From JAFEDN01 sp963697455 (GTDB lineage Bacteria; Pseudomonadota; Gammaproteobacteria; Coxiellales; Coxiellaceae), in assembly GCA_963697455.1 (NCBI GenBank), contig CAVOOI010000026.1, positions 1 through 61,205 of the forward strand: a DNA stretch of 61,205 bases, written 5' to 3'. The translations under genes were made by a program, and so were the position numbers. The notes under the pieces were generated by a model that searched no databases, was not told the origin of the DNA, and saw nothing but the letters and a program-made list of their open reading frames with translations. The first letter of the stretch is position 1, and every line of letters starts with the position of its first letter. Shown here in pieces: positions 44,963 to 52,642 of the stretch.

Positions 44963-45235
44963 GCTATATGAAAATCATATTATATTCCTGTAACTAAAGC
45001 AAGAGCATTAAAACTGTTACCTTCCATTCGCCAGTGTCCTCTAGCTCGCGGAATATCACACTAATATTAAAAAATACTTTTAATTCAATCAGTTAAAGAA
45101 AGAAATGATGACAAACTCAAGGGTTATTATAATTAAATATAAAGTCAACATTATGGAGGACGGAATAACAGGTAAATTGAATTTTATCAGGGTGGCAAGT
45201 TAAATATTTGGCAAGGACTTATTTTCATAATACAG

Positions 45236-45494
45236 CTAGTTCACTGACCATTTTGGATTATCAATAGTTCCAAAATTTTCTAGAATGGCCCGTTCGTTTT
45301 CCCAAATCCAGAGAACACACATATCCTCCCCGGCGCTTACCTTTGAATCCCTTTATAAGATGAGCATGTAGCATGCCCGTAAATTTTTAAATTTACTAAA
45401 GCATGGCTGACTTCCTGTCATACTCTTTAACATTAACCTCAGGCTTTAGTTCATGTTCGTGTACTGAAAAAAGCACTTTTGTTATATTGCTCAT
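45236..45494 (-). pseudogene. degraded small gene in the NYN to cold-shock gap
   Basis: A strong GGAGG precedes ATG at 45494 and a 32-codon frame (MSNITKVLFSVHEHELKPEV, then VKEYDRK) ends in TAG. Past it, the same frame contains MLHAHLIKGFKGKRRGGYVC, and a shift then leads to VLWIWENERAILENFG. In order these resemble one protein of about 85 residues broken by stops and a frameshift. I cannot name the family. The remaining parts of the 44870-45571 gap hold nothing else that I can support. Confidence 0.35.
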
Positions 45495-45571
45495 GTTTGT
45501 TTTCCTCCATTGCGCAAAGTCACAAGCTTACGCTCGCAGCTGCATGAACCAATCTCGCATCGTCTGCAGCT

Positions 45572-45982
45572 TTATCGCCCGGGAATTAATATATCTAAGA
45601 AAAAGAACAGCACACGTTTCCAGGGTTTAATAAAATTCTTATACCAAGTTGCGCAAAAAGGGCAAATAGAATGATCAATCCTGCCTTCGCTAAAAACAAT
45701 TCTTGGAATCATTTTTTTCTTACAACCGGAACAAGTGGCGTATGAATTGGTATCATTGGATAGTTGTTGTATATTAACTGATTTTGCCCGATGGCCTTTC
45801 TCATTTTGATGAGGGTAAAAACTGACGGTAGTGCCTATGGTTGGGAGTTCTTGCCCTTTCACATTATTAACAGAAAAATAGAAATCTTGGTCTTGCTCAT
45901 CTGATATAAAACCATATCCCTTCTCCTTAGAAAACCATTTCACTTTTCCTTGTCGATTAACTTCCGTAGCCGTATCAAGCAT
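45572..45982 (-). CDS. cold-shock-domain protein with C-terminal zinc ribbon
   Basis: Start taken at 45982, where GAGGAG precedes the ATG, in preference to the upstream frame limit. The 136-aa product has a cold-shock domain (QGKVKWFSKEKGYGFI with the RNP1 core, then FYFSVNNV) and a second part with CSGCKKKM and CPFCATW, a probable four-Cys zinc ribbon, ending in a hydrophobic tail (RVLFFFLDILI). Cold-shock domains bind single-stranded RNA or DNA. The fusion with a zinc ribbon is less usual than the 70-aa CspA type. Confidence 0.8.
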   Translation of the reverse strand: MLDTATEVNRQGKVKWFSKEKGYGFISDEQDQDFYFSVNNVKGQELPTIGTTVSFYPHQNEKGHRAKSVNIQQLSNDTNSYATCSGCKKKMIPRIVFSEGRIDHSICPFCATWYKNFIKPWKRVLFFFLDILIPGR

Positions 45983-46102
45983 GGTTTTCTCCTCTTTTGA
46001 TGAATAGATGAGCAGCTCGAGCTTAGAAAGCTTAGCATATAGCGATATCATTCTCTATCGCCATTGATAAGATTATGGCTGTGATCGTATTCAAGGCTGG
46101 CC

Positions 46103-46134
46103 TTGAAAATACCCAAAAAGGGTATTATAATACC
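46103..46134 (+). promoter_or_regulatory. promoter with embedded palindromic operator for the wHTH gene
   Basis: TTGAAA (46103-46108), 17-base spacer, TATAAT (46126-46131). The -10 box lies inside a perfect palindrome GGTATTATAATACC (46121-46134), and a further inverted half-site AATACCC (46108-46114) faces GGGTATT (46120-46126). Transcription would begin at about 46138-46139, the first base of the ATG, so the mRNA would be leaderless. This is the layout of an autorepressed promoter. Confidence 0.65.
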
Positions 46135-46138
46135 TAAT

Positions 46139-46441
46139 ATGGGCATGACTGAAAATAAAAAAAATACCCCCTCTGAAGAAGCGCTGTTTTCCAAAGCACA
46201 ACGGCAAGTGCTGGCCTTATTATTCTCCCATCCTGAACAAAGCTTTTACACCAATGAAATCATTCGTATAATCGGATGTGGGTCAGGGGTTGTGCAGCGG
46301 GAACTGAAAAAATTAGCGATGGCCGACATAATAACAATTCAAAAAATCGGCAATCAGAAACGATACCAGGCAAATCAAGTCTCACCCATCTTTTCTGATC
46401 TCAGAAATATTGTTATAAAAACTTTTGGAAAATCTGTTTAA
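46139..46441 (+). CDS. winged-helix transcriptional regulator
   Basis: About 100 aa from ATG 46139 (a second ATG follows at 46145; the open frame upstream has only a TTG that overlaps the promoter). The sequence FSKAQRQVLALLFSHPEQSF, NEIIRIIGCGSGVVQREL and ANQVSPIFSDLRNIVIKTFG matches the ArsR-like winged-helix family that is frequently fused to or paired with minimal nucleotidyltransferases. Here no such partner follows. The embedded palindrome in its promoter suggests that it regulates itself. Confidence 0.78.
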   Translation: MGMTENKKNTPSEEALFSKAQRQVLALLFSHPEQSFYTNEIIRIIGCGSGVVQRELKKLAMADIITIQKIGNQKRYQANQVSPIFSDLRNIVIKTFGKSV

Positions 46442-46531
46442 AGATAAAAAAGCAAGGTCGTATGCTGTCGATTTTTTGGTTACCAGATCAAAGAGAAAAG
46501 TCACGTCTTTGCCCGGGGTTTGCCAGATTTT

Positions 46532-46747
46532 GCACCCACGGCGGACTCAACTAGCCGCCCCCATAAACTGAGTTCTGCGCGAGCCTGAGCAAAATCATTT
46601 GTGAAAAAGGCTGACATTAATGCGGTATTCAGCACAGTCAGTTTAGGACTGGAGCTGCGTTGATGCACTTTACCTGGAAAATATTTTTCTAATCCGGCGA
46701 CTAAACCAGCAGCCTCTAATAATTTTAGATAATGGGCTAATGTCGTA
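46532..46747 (-). pseudogene. duplicated fragment of the DUF4143 ATPase gene
   Basis: These 216 bases match 48396-48611, part of the full ATPase gene, with only scattered substitutions. It encodes the segment including SSPKLTVLNTALMSAFFTND. Both edges are abrupt, and the piece lies in the same orientation and relative position to a Cys-Cys protein gene as the full gene does. A relic of the tandem duplication. The rest of the 46442-46770 gap has nothing supportable. Confidence 0.88.
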
Positions 46748-46770
46748 ACCCATCACCAGAATTAAGTTCC

Positions 46771-47424
46771 TTAACAGCAAAGCCTACGATTTGGCTCTAC
46801 TGGTAACTGATTAATAAGCGGCTCTGCAAGTGGCTGTCTTCGACAATTTCCCAACCAACGTAATAGCAGACTAGTTCCGCATCCGGTGCCTAATCCTGAA
46901 GCAAAGGATATCCCAACATTTATCGCTGACTTCTGCCAAGTTTCTGGATTCTTAGATGCGTTAATTTCAAATAAAAAAGATAGAATAAGCGTTACCAGCG
47001 ATCCCACACCCGTCGCACGCACAGATATTTTTTCTGATTGGGTTGATGCAGAACTGCGGTACATGATTTGCCATAAGGTATAAAAAGTAATAGTTTCAGT
47101 AAAGACATAAAAAAAGTGACTCAACGCAGAAGTTTTAGGACAAGCTATAAATCCGGTCTCTGAATCTCCTTCGCAACAACCTTTTTCTTCAAAACATTCT
47201 TTTGAGGAATTAGTTTGATTCTTTTCAACCATTTCATCGCAATAGGCTATTGATTCGTTCCAATCACAACCTGCCCATGTGGCATTGATAAACCAGACGG
47301 GTAATCGAGGTTGAGGCGTAAATTGAATACCTGTTGTGTTAACGATGGAAGCTGATTTCTCGGTTGAGAGAGTCTGAGCACTCTGAATAGCTAATAATGA
47401 AATACAAAATTTAATTACTTTCAT
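46771..47424 (-). CDS. Cys-rich membrane protein with Cys-Cys terminus, paralog A
   Basis: A 217-aa protein of unknown family. It has a signal peptide (MKVIKFCISLLAIQSAQTLS), a conserved ectodomain with clustered cysteines (CFEEKGCCEG) and several N-x-S/T sequons (NATW, NQTN, NSSK), then two hydrophobic segments (near 110-130 and 140-160) and a third near 175-195 (FASGLGTGCGTSLLLRW), and it ends NRRLCC. The first 110 residues are almost identical to paralogs B and C, while the membrane region differs. AGGAG lies before the ATG, in a promoter block conserved in all three. Function unknown. Confidence 0.75.
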   Translation of the reverse strand: MKVIKFCISLLAIQSAQTLSTEKSASIVNTTGIQFTPQPRLPVWFINATWAGCDWNESIAYCDEMVEKNQTNSSKECFEEKGCCEGDSETGFIACPKTSALSHFFYVFTETITFYTLWQIMYRSSASTQSEKISVRATGVGSLVTLILSFLFEINASKNPETWQKSAINVGISFASGLGTGCGTSLLLRWLGNCRRQPLAEPLINQLPVEPNRRLCC

Positions 47425-47463
47425 AAATCTCCTTTTATTCTATAAACCAATACCATTTTTTGT

Positions 47464-47491
47464 ATATTATTAGAAATTAAATTAAAGTCAA
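47464..47491 (-). promoter_or_regulatory. promoter of paralog A
   Basis: TTGACT (47486-47491), 16-base spacer, TAATAT (47464-47469), within a block of about 100 bases conserved upstream of all three paralogs. Confidence 0.55.
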
Positions 47492-47565
47492 GTAATTTGT
47501 CCCAAATTTCACAGTCAAACTTTCGATCAACGGTGTGTTGCAGTCAACTGAGAAAGGCGCCTAGG

Positions 47566-48024
47566 TTAGTGCACTATAGTGCAGCTATATCCGCTTTGCT
47601 CATTGTAATTGACTTTAATATCGTATTGGATGTTAACACCAGGAGGAAAATTAAAATTACATTCGCCGTTTCCCGGAGTGTAATTATCTGAAGAAGAATT
47701 TCGATGCTGGAAATCATATAATTTAATTTTAGCAGAATCAAAATTAATAATAGGCCAAATATACATTAACATATGGTTGCCCGGGGAAAAATGCCAGATA
47801 GCCGTATTACTTTCTGGTATACCTTTAAAAACAAAATCATAGTCCATATACAAACTAAATTCTTCACCTCGTTGACCAGATAAAGTAGGCAATATGATTC
47901 GCACACAAAACTCACCAGGAGTACAAACTTTATCAGGATGAGATGCTACAGTAACATTATTGGCATAAGCAGTACTCGCTGCCAAAGTTCCACAAAAAAC
48001 AGCTAAGTAAATAGTCGTTTTCAT
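47566..48024 (-). CDS. small secreted protein of unknown function
   Basis: A 152-aa protein with a clear signal peptide (KTTIYLAVFCGTLAASTAYA) and a mature beta-rich domain containing four cysteines (VCTPGEFCV, GECNF, YSCTIVH). No membrane segment. AGGAGG precedes the ATG. A shortened second copy lies at 50261-50420. It is located between paralog A and the ATPase, so it belongs to the duplicated unit. I recognise no family; an immunoglobulin-like fold is possible from length and cysteine spacing only. Confidence 0.72.
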   Translation of the reverse strand: MKTTIYLAVFCGTLAASTAYANNVTVASHPDKVCTPGEFCVRIILPTLSGQRGEEFSLYMDYDFVFKGIPESNTAIWHFSPGNHMLMYIWPIINFDSAKIKLYDFQHRNSSSDNYTPGNGECNFNFPPGVNIQYDIKVNYNEQSGYSCTIVH

Positions 48025-48136
48025 TTTTTATTTCCTCCTCTGAGAATTTAATTATCTCCCATTTTACTCTCTGATTTCAACCTTGCAAGACATGATATCA
48101 ATATCAAAAAAACTTTCTGGGATACCGTTTAAAATT

Positions 48137-49321
48137 TTAATTGATCAGATTAATTAAACTAGTTTGCAGGAATTCTTCTAAAGATAATCCATGATCGCCT
48201 ACTTGAATGATTTTGTGGGGGTGATATTCTTTGACGAAAGCACTTATACCCGGAAGAGAAGATTTACGATAACCACTCTTTACTTCTATAGCAGTCACTT
48301 CTTTTCCTTGCACCAACACATAATCCACTTCGGCGTGTCCTGCACGCCAATAGTTAACCTCAATAGTCGTACCAACGATTTGATTACATAAATACGCACC
48401 CACGGCGGACTCAACTAGCCGCCCCCATAAACTGGGTTCTGCGCGAGTCTGAGCAAAATCATTGGTGAAAAAGGCTGACATTAATGCGGTATTCAGCACA
48501 GTCAGCTTAGGACTGGAGCTGCGTTGATGCACTTTACCTGGAGAATATTTTTCTAATCCGGCAACTAAACCAGCAGCCTCTAATAATTTTAGGTAATGGG
48601 CTAATGTCGTAGTATTGCCTGCATCATCTAATTGGCCAAGCATTTTTTGATAAGATAAAATCTGTCCTGAATAGTCGCAGCTTAGTTGAAATAGTTGACG
48701 CAGCAGAGCTGGCTTATCAATTCTAGTCATCAACATGATGTCTCTCGACAACGTAGTTTCAACGAGGGAATCAATAATGTAGCGTTTCCAACGCGGTTGA
48801 TCATCAATGAATTGTGCAGCGCCAGGGTAGCCGCCAAAATAAATATATTGTTCTAAATTAAATCCAAACGCTTGATGCATTTCGGCAAAAGTCCAGTGAC
48901 GCACTGGAATAACTTCAAACCGTCCAGCTAAACTATCTGCCAAACCTTTTTGCATCAACCAAGGCGCGGAACCCAATAAAATAACCTTTAGTTTGCGGTT
49001 AGCGAAACGATCTTCATCCCAAAGCTGTTTAACCCAGGCCGACCAATTTGGCAACTTTTGTACTTCATCCAAGATCAATAATGCAGTTGGACTCGACAAT
49101 AGTTTTTGTCTGGCAAGATCCCACTGTATCTGAATCCAACTCGACTCGGGCAATCCCGCGCTATCCGCGGAACCATAAATGCAAGGCATGTTGCTCGATT
49201 CCGCTAATTGACGGGCAAGCATAGTTTTCCCGACTTGACGTGGGCCCATTAAGACCTGAATTAAAGCTTGCGGAGACTGCATCCTTGCAGATAAGTTATT
49301 TAAAATCTCTCTTTTAAACAA
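48137..49321 (-). CDS. AAA_14/DUF4143 family ATPase
   Basis: A 394-aa protein: Walker A GPRQVGKT (about 27-34), Walker B ALLILDEVQKLPNW, sensor-like KVILLGSAPWLM, and the C-terminal DUF4143 domain with EVDYVLVQGKEVTAIEVKSG, which resembles a PD-(D/E)xK nuclease core. Such proteins are common in accessory DNA with uncertain roles. The start is TTG at 49321, supported by GGTGG 8 bases upstream. A paired inverted repeat at 49348-49383 lies just before it. A fragment of this gene is repeated at 46532-46747. Confidence 0.88.
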   Translation of the reverse strand: MFKREILNNLSARMQSPQALIQVLMGPRQVGKTMLARQLAESSNMPCIYGSADSAGLPESSWIQIQWDLARQKLLSSPTALLILDEVQKLPNWSAWVKQLWDEDRFANRKLKVILLGSAPWLMQKGLADSLAGRFEVIPVRHWTFAEMHQAFGFNLEQYIYFGGYPGAAQFIDDQPRWKRYIIDSLVETTLSRDIMLMTRIDKPALLRQLFQLSCDYSGQILSYQKMLGQLDDAGNTTTLAHYLKLLEAAGLVAGLEKYSPGKVHQRSSSPKLTVLNTALMSAFFTNDFAQTRAEPSLWGRLVESAVGAYLCNQIVGTTIEVNYWRAGHAEVDYVLVQGKEVTAIEVKSGYRKSSLPGISAFVKEYHPHKIIQVGDHGLSLEEFLQTSLINLIN

Positions 49322-49347
49322 GAGTTTACCACCGTTTTAAAATATTA

Positions 49348-49383
49348 CTCAGTATATTGATTAATTTTACTCAATATACTGAG
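49348..49383. promoter_or_regulatory. inverted repeat operator upstream of the DUF4143 ATPase
   Basis: CTCAGTATATTGA (49348-49360) and TCAATATACTGAG (49371-49383) form a perfect 13-bp inverted repeat around a 10-base AT-rich centre, 27 bases before the start codon. It overlaps where a promoter would be expected and probably binds a regulator. Confidence 0.55.
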
Positions 49384-49485
49384 CAAAATCAAGTCATTGC
49401 GTAAAAAGGCAGACAGGCAATGCTTGGAAGGCGGGAAAGAACCGCGAGTCTCCCCCGAACCCTATCACCAGAAGTAAAGTTCCTT

Positions 49486-50151
49486 TCAACAGCAACTCCT
49501 AGGATTTGATTCTACTTGTGACTGATTAACCGACTCTACAAGTGGCACTGTAAGTGGCCCTCTTCGACAATTCCCCAACAAACGGAATAGCAGACTAGTT
49601 CCGCATCCGGCGCCAAATCCTGAAGCAAAGGATATCGCAACATTTACCGCTGACTTCTGCAAAGTTTCTGGATTATTAGATGCGTTAATTTCATATAAAA
49701 AAGATAGAACAAACGTTACAATCGACCCCGCACCCACCCCATACTCAGCTATTTTTCCTGATTGGGTTGATGAAGAAGGGTGCCACACGATACGCCATAA
49801 GGCCAAACAAGCAATAGTTTCAATACTGACATAAAGAAAGTGACTTAACGCTGAAGTTTGAGGGCAAGCTATAAATCCGGTATCTGAATCTCCTTCGCAA
49901 CAACCTTTTTCTTCAAAACATTCTTTTGAGGAATTAGTTTGATTCTTTTCAACCGTCTCATTGCAATAGACTATTGATTCATTTTTATCACAACCTGCCC
50001 ATGTGGCATTGATAAACCAGACGGGTAAATCTCGAGGTTGAGGCGTAAATTGAATACCTGTTGTGTTAACGATGGAAGCTGATTTCTCGGTCGAGAGAGT
50101 CTGAGCACTCTGAATAGCTAATAATGAAATACAAAATTTAATTACTTTCAT
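49486..50151 (-). CDS. Cys-rich membrane protein with Cys-Cys terminus, paralog B
   Basis: A 221-aa paralog of the 46771 and 50426 genes. Signal peptide and ectodomain are nearly identical (CFEEKGCCEGDSDTG), the middle is diverged (IACLALWRIVWHPSSS, GSIVTFVLSFLYEINAS) and the last third conserved again (SAVNVAISFASGFGAGCG), ending NPRSCC. The alternation of identical and diverged blocks suggests gene conversion, or diversification of the membrane part. Same promoter block and ribosome-binding site as the others. Function unknown. Confidence 0.75.
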   Translation of the reverse strand: MKVIKFCISLLAIQSAQTLSTEKSASIVNTTGIQFTPQPRDLPVWFINATWAGCDKNESIVYCNETVEKNQTNSSKECFEEKGCCEGDSDTGFIACPQTSALSHFLYVSIETIACLALWRIVWHPSSSTQSGKIAEYGVGAGSIVTFVLSFLYEINASNNPETLQKSAVNVAISFASGFGAGCGTSLLFRLLGNCRRGPLTVPLVESVNQSQVESNPRSCC

Positions 50152-50190
50152 AAATCTCCTTTTATTCTATAAACCAATACCATTTTTTGT

Positions 50191-50218
50191 ATATTATTAG
50201 AAATTAAATCAAAGTCAA
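50191..50218 (-). promoter_or_regulatory. promoter of paralog B
   Basis: TTGACT (50213-50218), 16-base spacer, TAATAT (50191-50196); same conserved block as upstream of paralogs A and C. Confidence 0.55.
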
Positions 50219-50260
50219 GTAATTTGTCCTAAATTTCACAGTCAAACTTTCGGTGTTACC

Positions 50261-50420
50261 ATAGTGCAGCTATATCCGTATTGGATGTTAACACCAGGAG
50301 GAAAAGTAAAATTACATTCGCCGTTTCCCGGAAGGTAATTATCTGAAGAAGAATTTCGATGCTGGAAGTTATATAATTTAATTTTAGCAGAATCAAAATT
50401 AATAACAGGCCAAATATACT
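50261..50420 (-). pseudogene. partial copy of the 152-aa secreted protein gene
   Basis: The bases correspond to the 3' part of 47566-48024, with a 30-base internal deletion after TATATCCG and a few substitutions. The 5' half with the signal peptide is missing; the copy stops at 50420, immediately before the end of paralog C. It marks the second unit of the duplication. Confidence 0.85.
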
Positions 50421-50425
50421 TCCTT

Positions 50426-51079
50426 TCAACAGCATCGCCTGGGGTTTACGTCTGGTTGCGGCTGATTAAGCGGCACTGTAAGTGAATCTCTTTGACGATT
50501 TTCAAACCAACGTAATAGCCGAGCAGTGCCGCATCCAGCAGCTAATCCTGAAGCAAATGATATCGCAACATTTACCGCTGACTTCTGCAAAGTTTCTGGA
50601 TTATTAGATGCGTTAAATTCATATATAGAAGATATAAAACACATTACTCCCGCCCCTATACTTAGCCCATACTTGGATGGATTTCCTAATTGTGGACAAT
50701 CTCCCCCTCCCCACAGGATACGCCATATGGTAAGCAAAGAAATAGCTTCAATGCTGATATAAAGAATATGACTCGCCCCTGAAGTTTGAGGGCAAGCTAT
50801 AAATCCGGTATCTGAATCTCCTTCGCAACAACCTTTTTCTTCAAAACATTCTTTTGAGGAATTAGTTTGATTCTTTTCAACCATTTCATCGCAATAGGCT
50901 ATTGATCCATTTATATCACAACCTGCCCATGTGGCATTGATAAATCCGAAGGGCAAATCTGGAGGTTGAGGCGTAAATTGAATACCTGTTGTGTTAACGA
51001 TGGAAGCTGATTTCTCGGTTGAGAGAGTCTGAGCACTCTGAATAGCTAACAATGAAATACAAAATTTAATTACTTTCAT
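50426..51079 (-). CDS. Cys-rich membrane protein with Cys-Cys terminus, paralog C
   Basis: A 217-aa third paralog. The signal peptide and ectodomain match A and B; the membrane section is the most diverged (ISLLTIWRILWGGGDCPQ, AGVMCFISSIYEFNAS), then SAVNVAISFASGLAAGCG and the end NPRRCC. It is the outermost copy, next to the conserved M16 peptidase genes, so it may be the founder of the array. Same promoter block. Function unknown. Confidence 0.75.
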   Translation of the reverse strand: MKVIKFCISLLAIQSAQTLSTEKSASIVNTTGIQFTPQPPDLPFGFINATWAGCDINGSIAYCDEMVEKNQTNSSKECFEEKGCCEGDSDTGFIACPQTSGASHILYISIEAISLLTIWRILWGGGDCPQLGNPSKYGLSIGAGVMCFISSIYEFNASNNPETLQKSAVNVAISFASGLAAGCGTARLLRWFENRQRDSLTVPLNQPQPDVNPRRCC

Positions 51080-51118
51080 AAATCTCCTTTTATTCTATAA
51101 ACCAATACCATTTTTTGT

Positions 51119-51146
51119 ATATTATTAGAAATTAAATCAAAGTCAA
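51119..51146 (-). promoter_or_regulatory. promoter of paralog C
   Basis: TTGACT (51141-51146), 16-base spacer, TAATAT (51119-51124); same conserved block as upstream of paralogs A and B. Confidence 0.55.
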
Positions 51147-51268
51147 GTAATCTGTCCCAATCACAGTCACTGAGAAGGGGGTACGTAGGTTAGAAATAGC
51201 TGCTCTTTGACTAATGTGATAAATTCCGGCTATGCTATGCCAACCTCTCAACCCAAAGGACACCAACC

Positions 51269-52642
51269 ATGCGGCGTTTGCTTATATCTTTGATGGTTTT
51301 ATTACCTAGCGCAATGTTCGCAGCTACCCCCCCGGCAATTCATGAATATAAACTAGACAATGGGCTTAAAGTGATTGTTAAGGAAGATCACCGCGCTCCA
51401 GTGGTCTTTTCATCAATCTGGTACAAAGTCGGCAGCAGCTATGAACCGCGGGGCATTACCGGCATTTCCCATGCTCTGGAACACATGATGTTCCGCGGCA
51501 CCAGTCAGTATGGTCCTGGTAAACTGGGAGCGTTGATCAATGCCAATGGCGGCGAACAAAACGCGATGACTTCCTCTGATTTCACTGTTTATTTCCAGTC
51601 TTTGCCCGCCGACAAGCTAGCGTTAAGTTTTAAACTAGAGGCGGATCGTATGGCGAATTTAACTCTAGACAAAGACGCCTTCGCCAAAGAAATTCAAGTC
51701 GTCATGGAAGAACGGCGAATGCGAACCGAAGACGCCCCTCAAGAGTTGACTCTGGAGCGCTTTAACGCCGCCGCATACATCAATAATCCATACAGCCATC
51801 CCGTGGTCGGTTGGATGAGCGATTTACAGCAAATGACAGCGGATGATTTACGCGCATGGTACCATCAGTGGTATGTCCCCAATAACGCCGTATTAATCGT
51901 GATCGGCGACGTTAAACCTGACAATGTGTTAACCTTAGCTAAGCAATACTTCGGGAGTTTACCCGCTAAAACCCTACCCCCTTTAAAATCTCAGCAAGAA
52001 GTATTAGGGCTTGGAGTAAAGCGAGTTAACGTGCACATCCCCGCCCAGGTCCCTTGGGTAATTTTAGGTTATAATACGCCCTCTTTAACAAAAGACCCTA
52101 AATCCGTTGATCCCTATGCATTAACTGTCTTAGCTTACCTTTTAGGTGGCGGAGATAGCTCACGTTTGAATAGTGATTTAGTGCGTGGCAAACAAATAGC
52201 GGTCAGCGCCTCCAGCGATTATGATCCTTACAACTTATATAATAATTTATTTACGATCTCAGCCACACCGGTCAAAGGAACTTCCAGCGAAGATTTACAA
52301 CACGCGCTGCAGGATGAAGTGCAACGGCTGCAAAATGATTTAGTCTCTGCTGATGAATTGGAGCGGGCGAAAGCATTGTTAATATCCAGGCATATTTATG
52401 ATCAAGATTCATTAACAGCTCAAGCCATCACCCTAGGCTTACCTGAAGTGACTGGTTTATCCTGGCAGGCAGAGAATGAATTTGTTAGCCGTATTGAAAG
52501 CATTACCACCCAACAAATTCGCTCAGCCGCGCAACTCTATTTAAAACCTGATCAATTAACTGTGGGCGTTCTCGATCCTATTATCCAGCCAAACGCTCCC
52601 TCTAACACCGGAGAATCCCATGCGTCGTCAGCTATTCATTAA
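51269..52642 (+). CDS. M16 family zinc peptidase (active subunit)
   Basis: A 457-aa periplasmic peptidase: signal peptide (LLISLMVLLPSAMFAA), zinc motif HALEH (His68, Glu71, His72) and the distal Glu148 in VVMEERRMRTED, the H-x-x-E-H-x(76)-E arrangement. Pitrilysin-type enzymes cut short unfolded peptides inside a closed chamber. AAGGA precedes the ATG. The 3' end overlaps by 23 bases with a second M16 gene lacking these residues, so the two probably make a heterodimer. Confidence 0.92.
   Translation: MRRLLISLMVLLPSAMFAATPPAIHEYKLDNGLKVIVKEDHRAPVVFSSIWYKVGSSYEPRGITGISHALEHMMFRGTSQYGPGKLGALINANGGEQNAMTSSDFTVYFQSLPADKLALSFKLEADRMANLTLDKDAFAKEIQVVMEERRMRTEDAPQELTLERFNAAAYINNPYSHPVVGWMSDLQQMTADDLRAWYHQWYVPNNAVLIVIGDVKPDNVLTLAKQYFGSLPAKTLPPLKSQQEVLGLGVKRVNVHIPAQVPWVILGYNTPSLTKDPKSVDPYALTVLAYLLGGGDSSRLNSDLVRGKQIAVSASSDYDPYNLYNNLFTISATPVKGTSSEDLQHALQDEVQRLQNDLVSADELERAKALLISRHIYDQDSLTAQAITLGLPEVTGLSWQAENEFVSRIESITTQQIRSAAQLYLKPDQLTVGVLDPIIQPNAPSNTGESHASSAIH

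Noticed and set aside
45403..45630. plus-strand open frame of 75 codons
   Set aside because: Antisense to the degraded minus-strand gene and the end of the cold-shock gene; no start signal.
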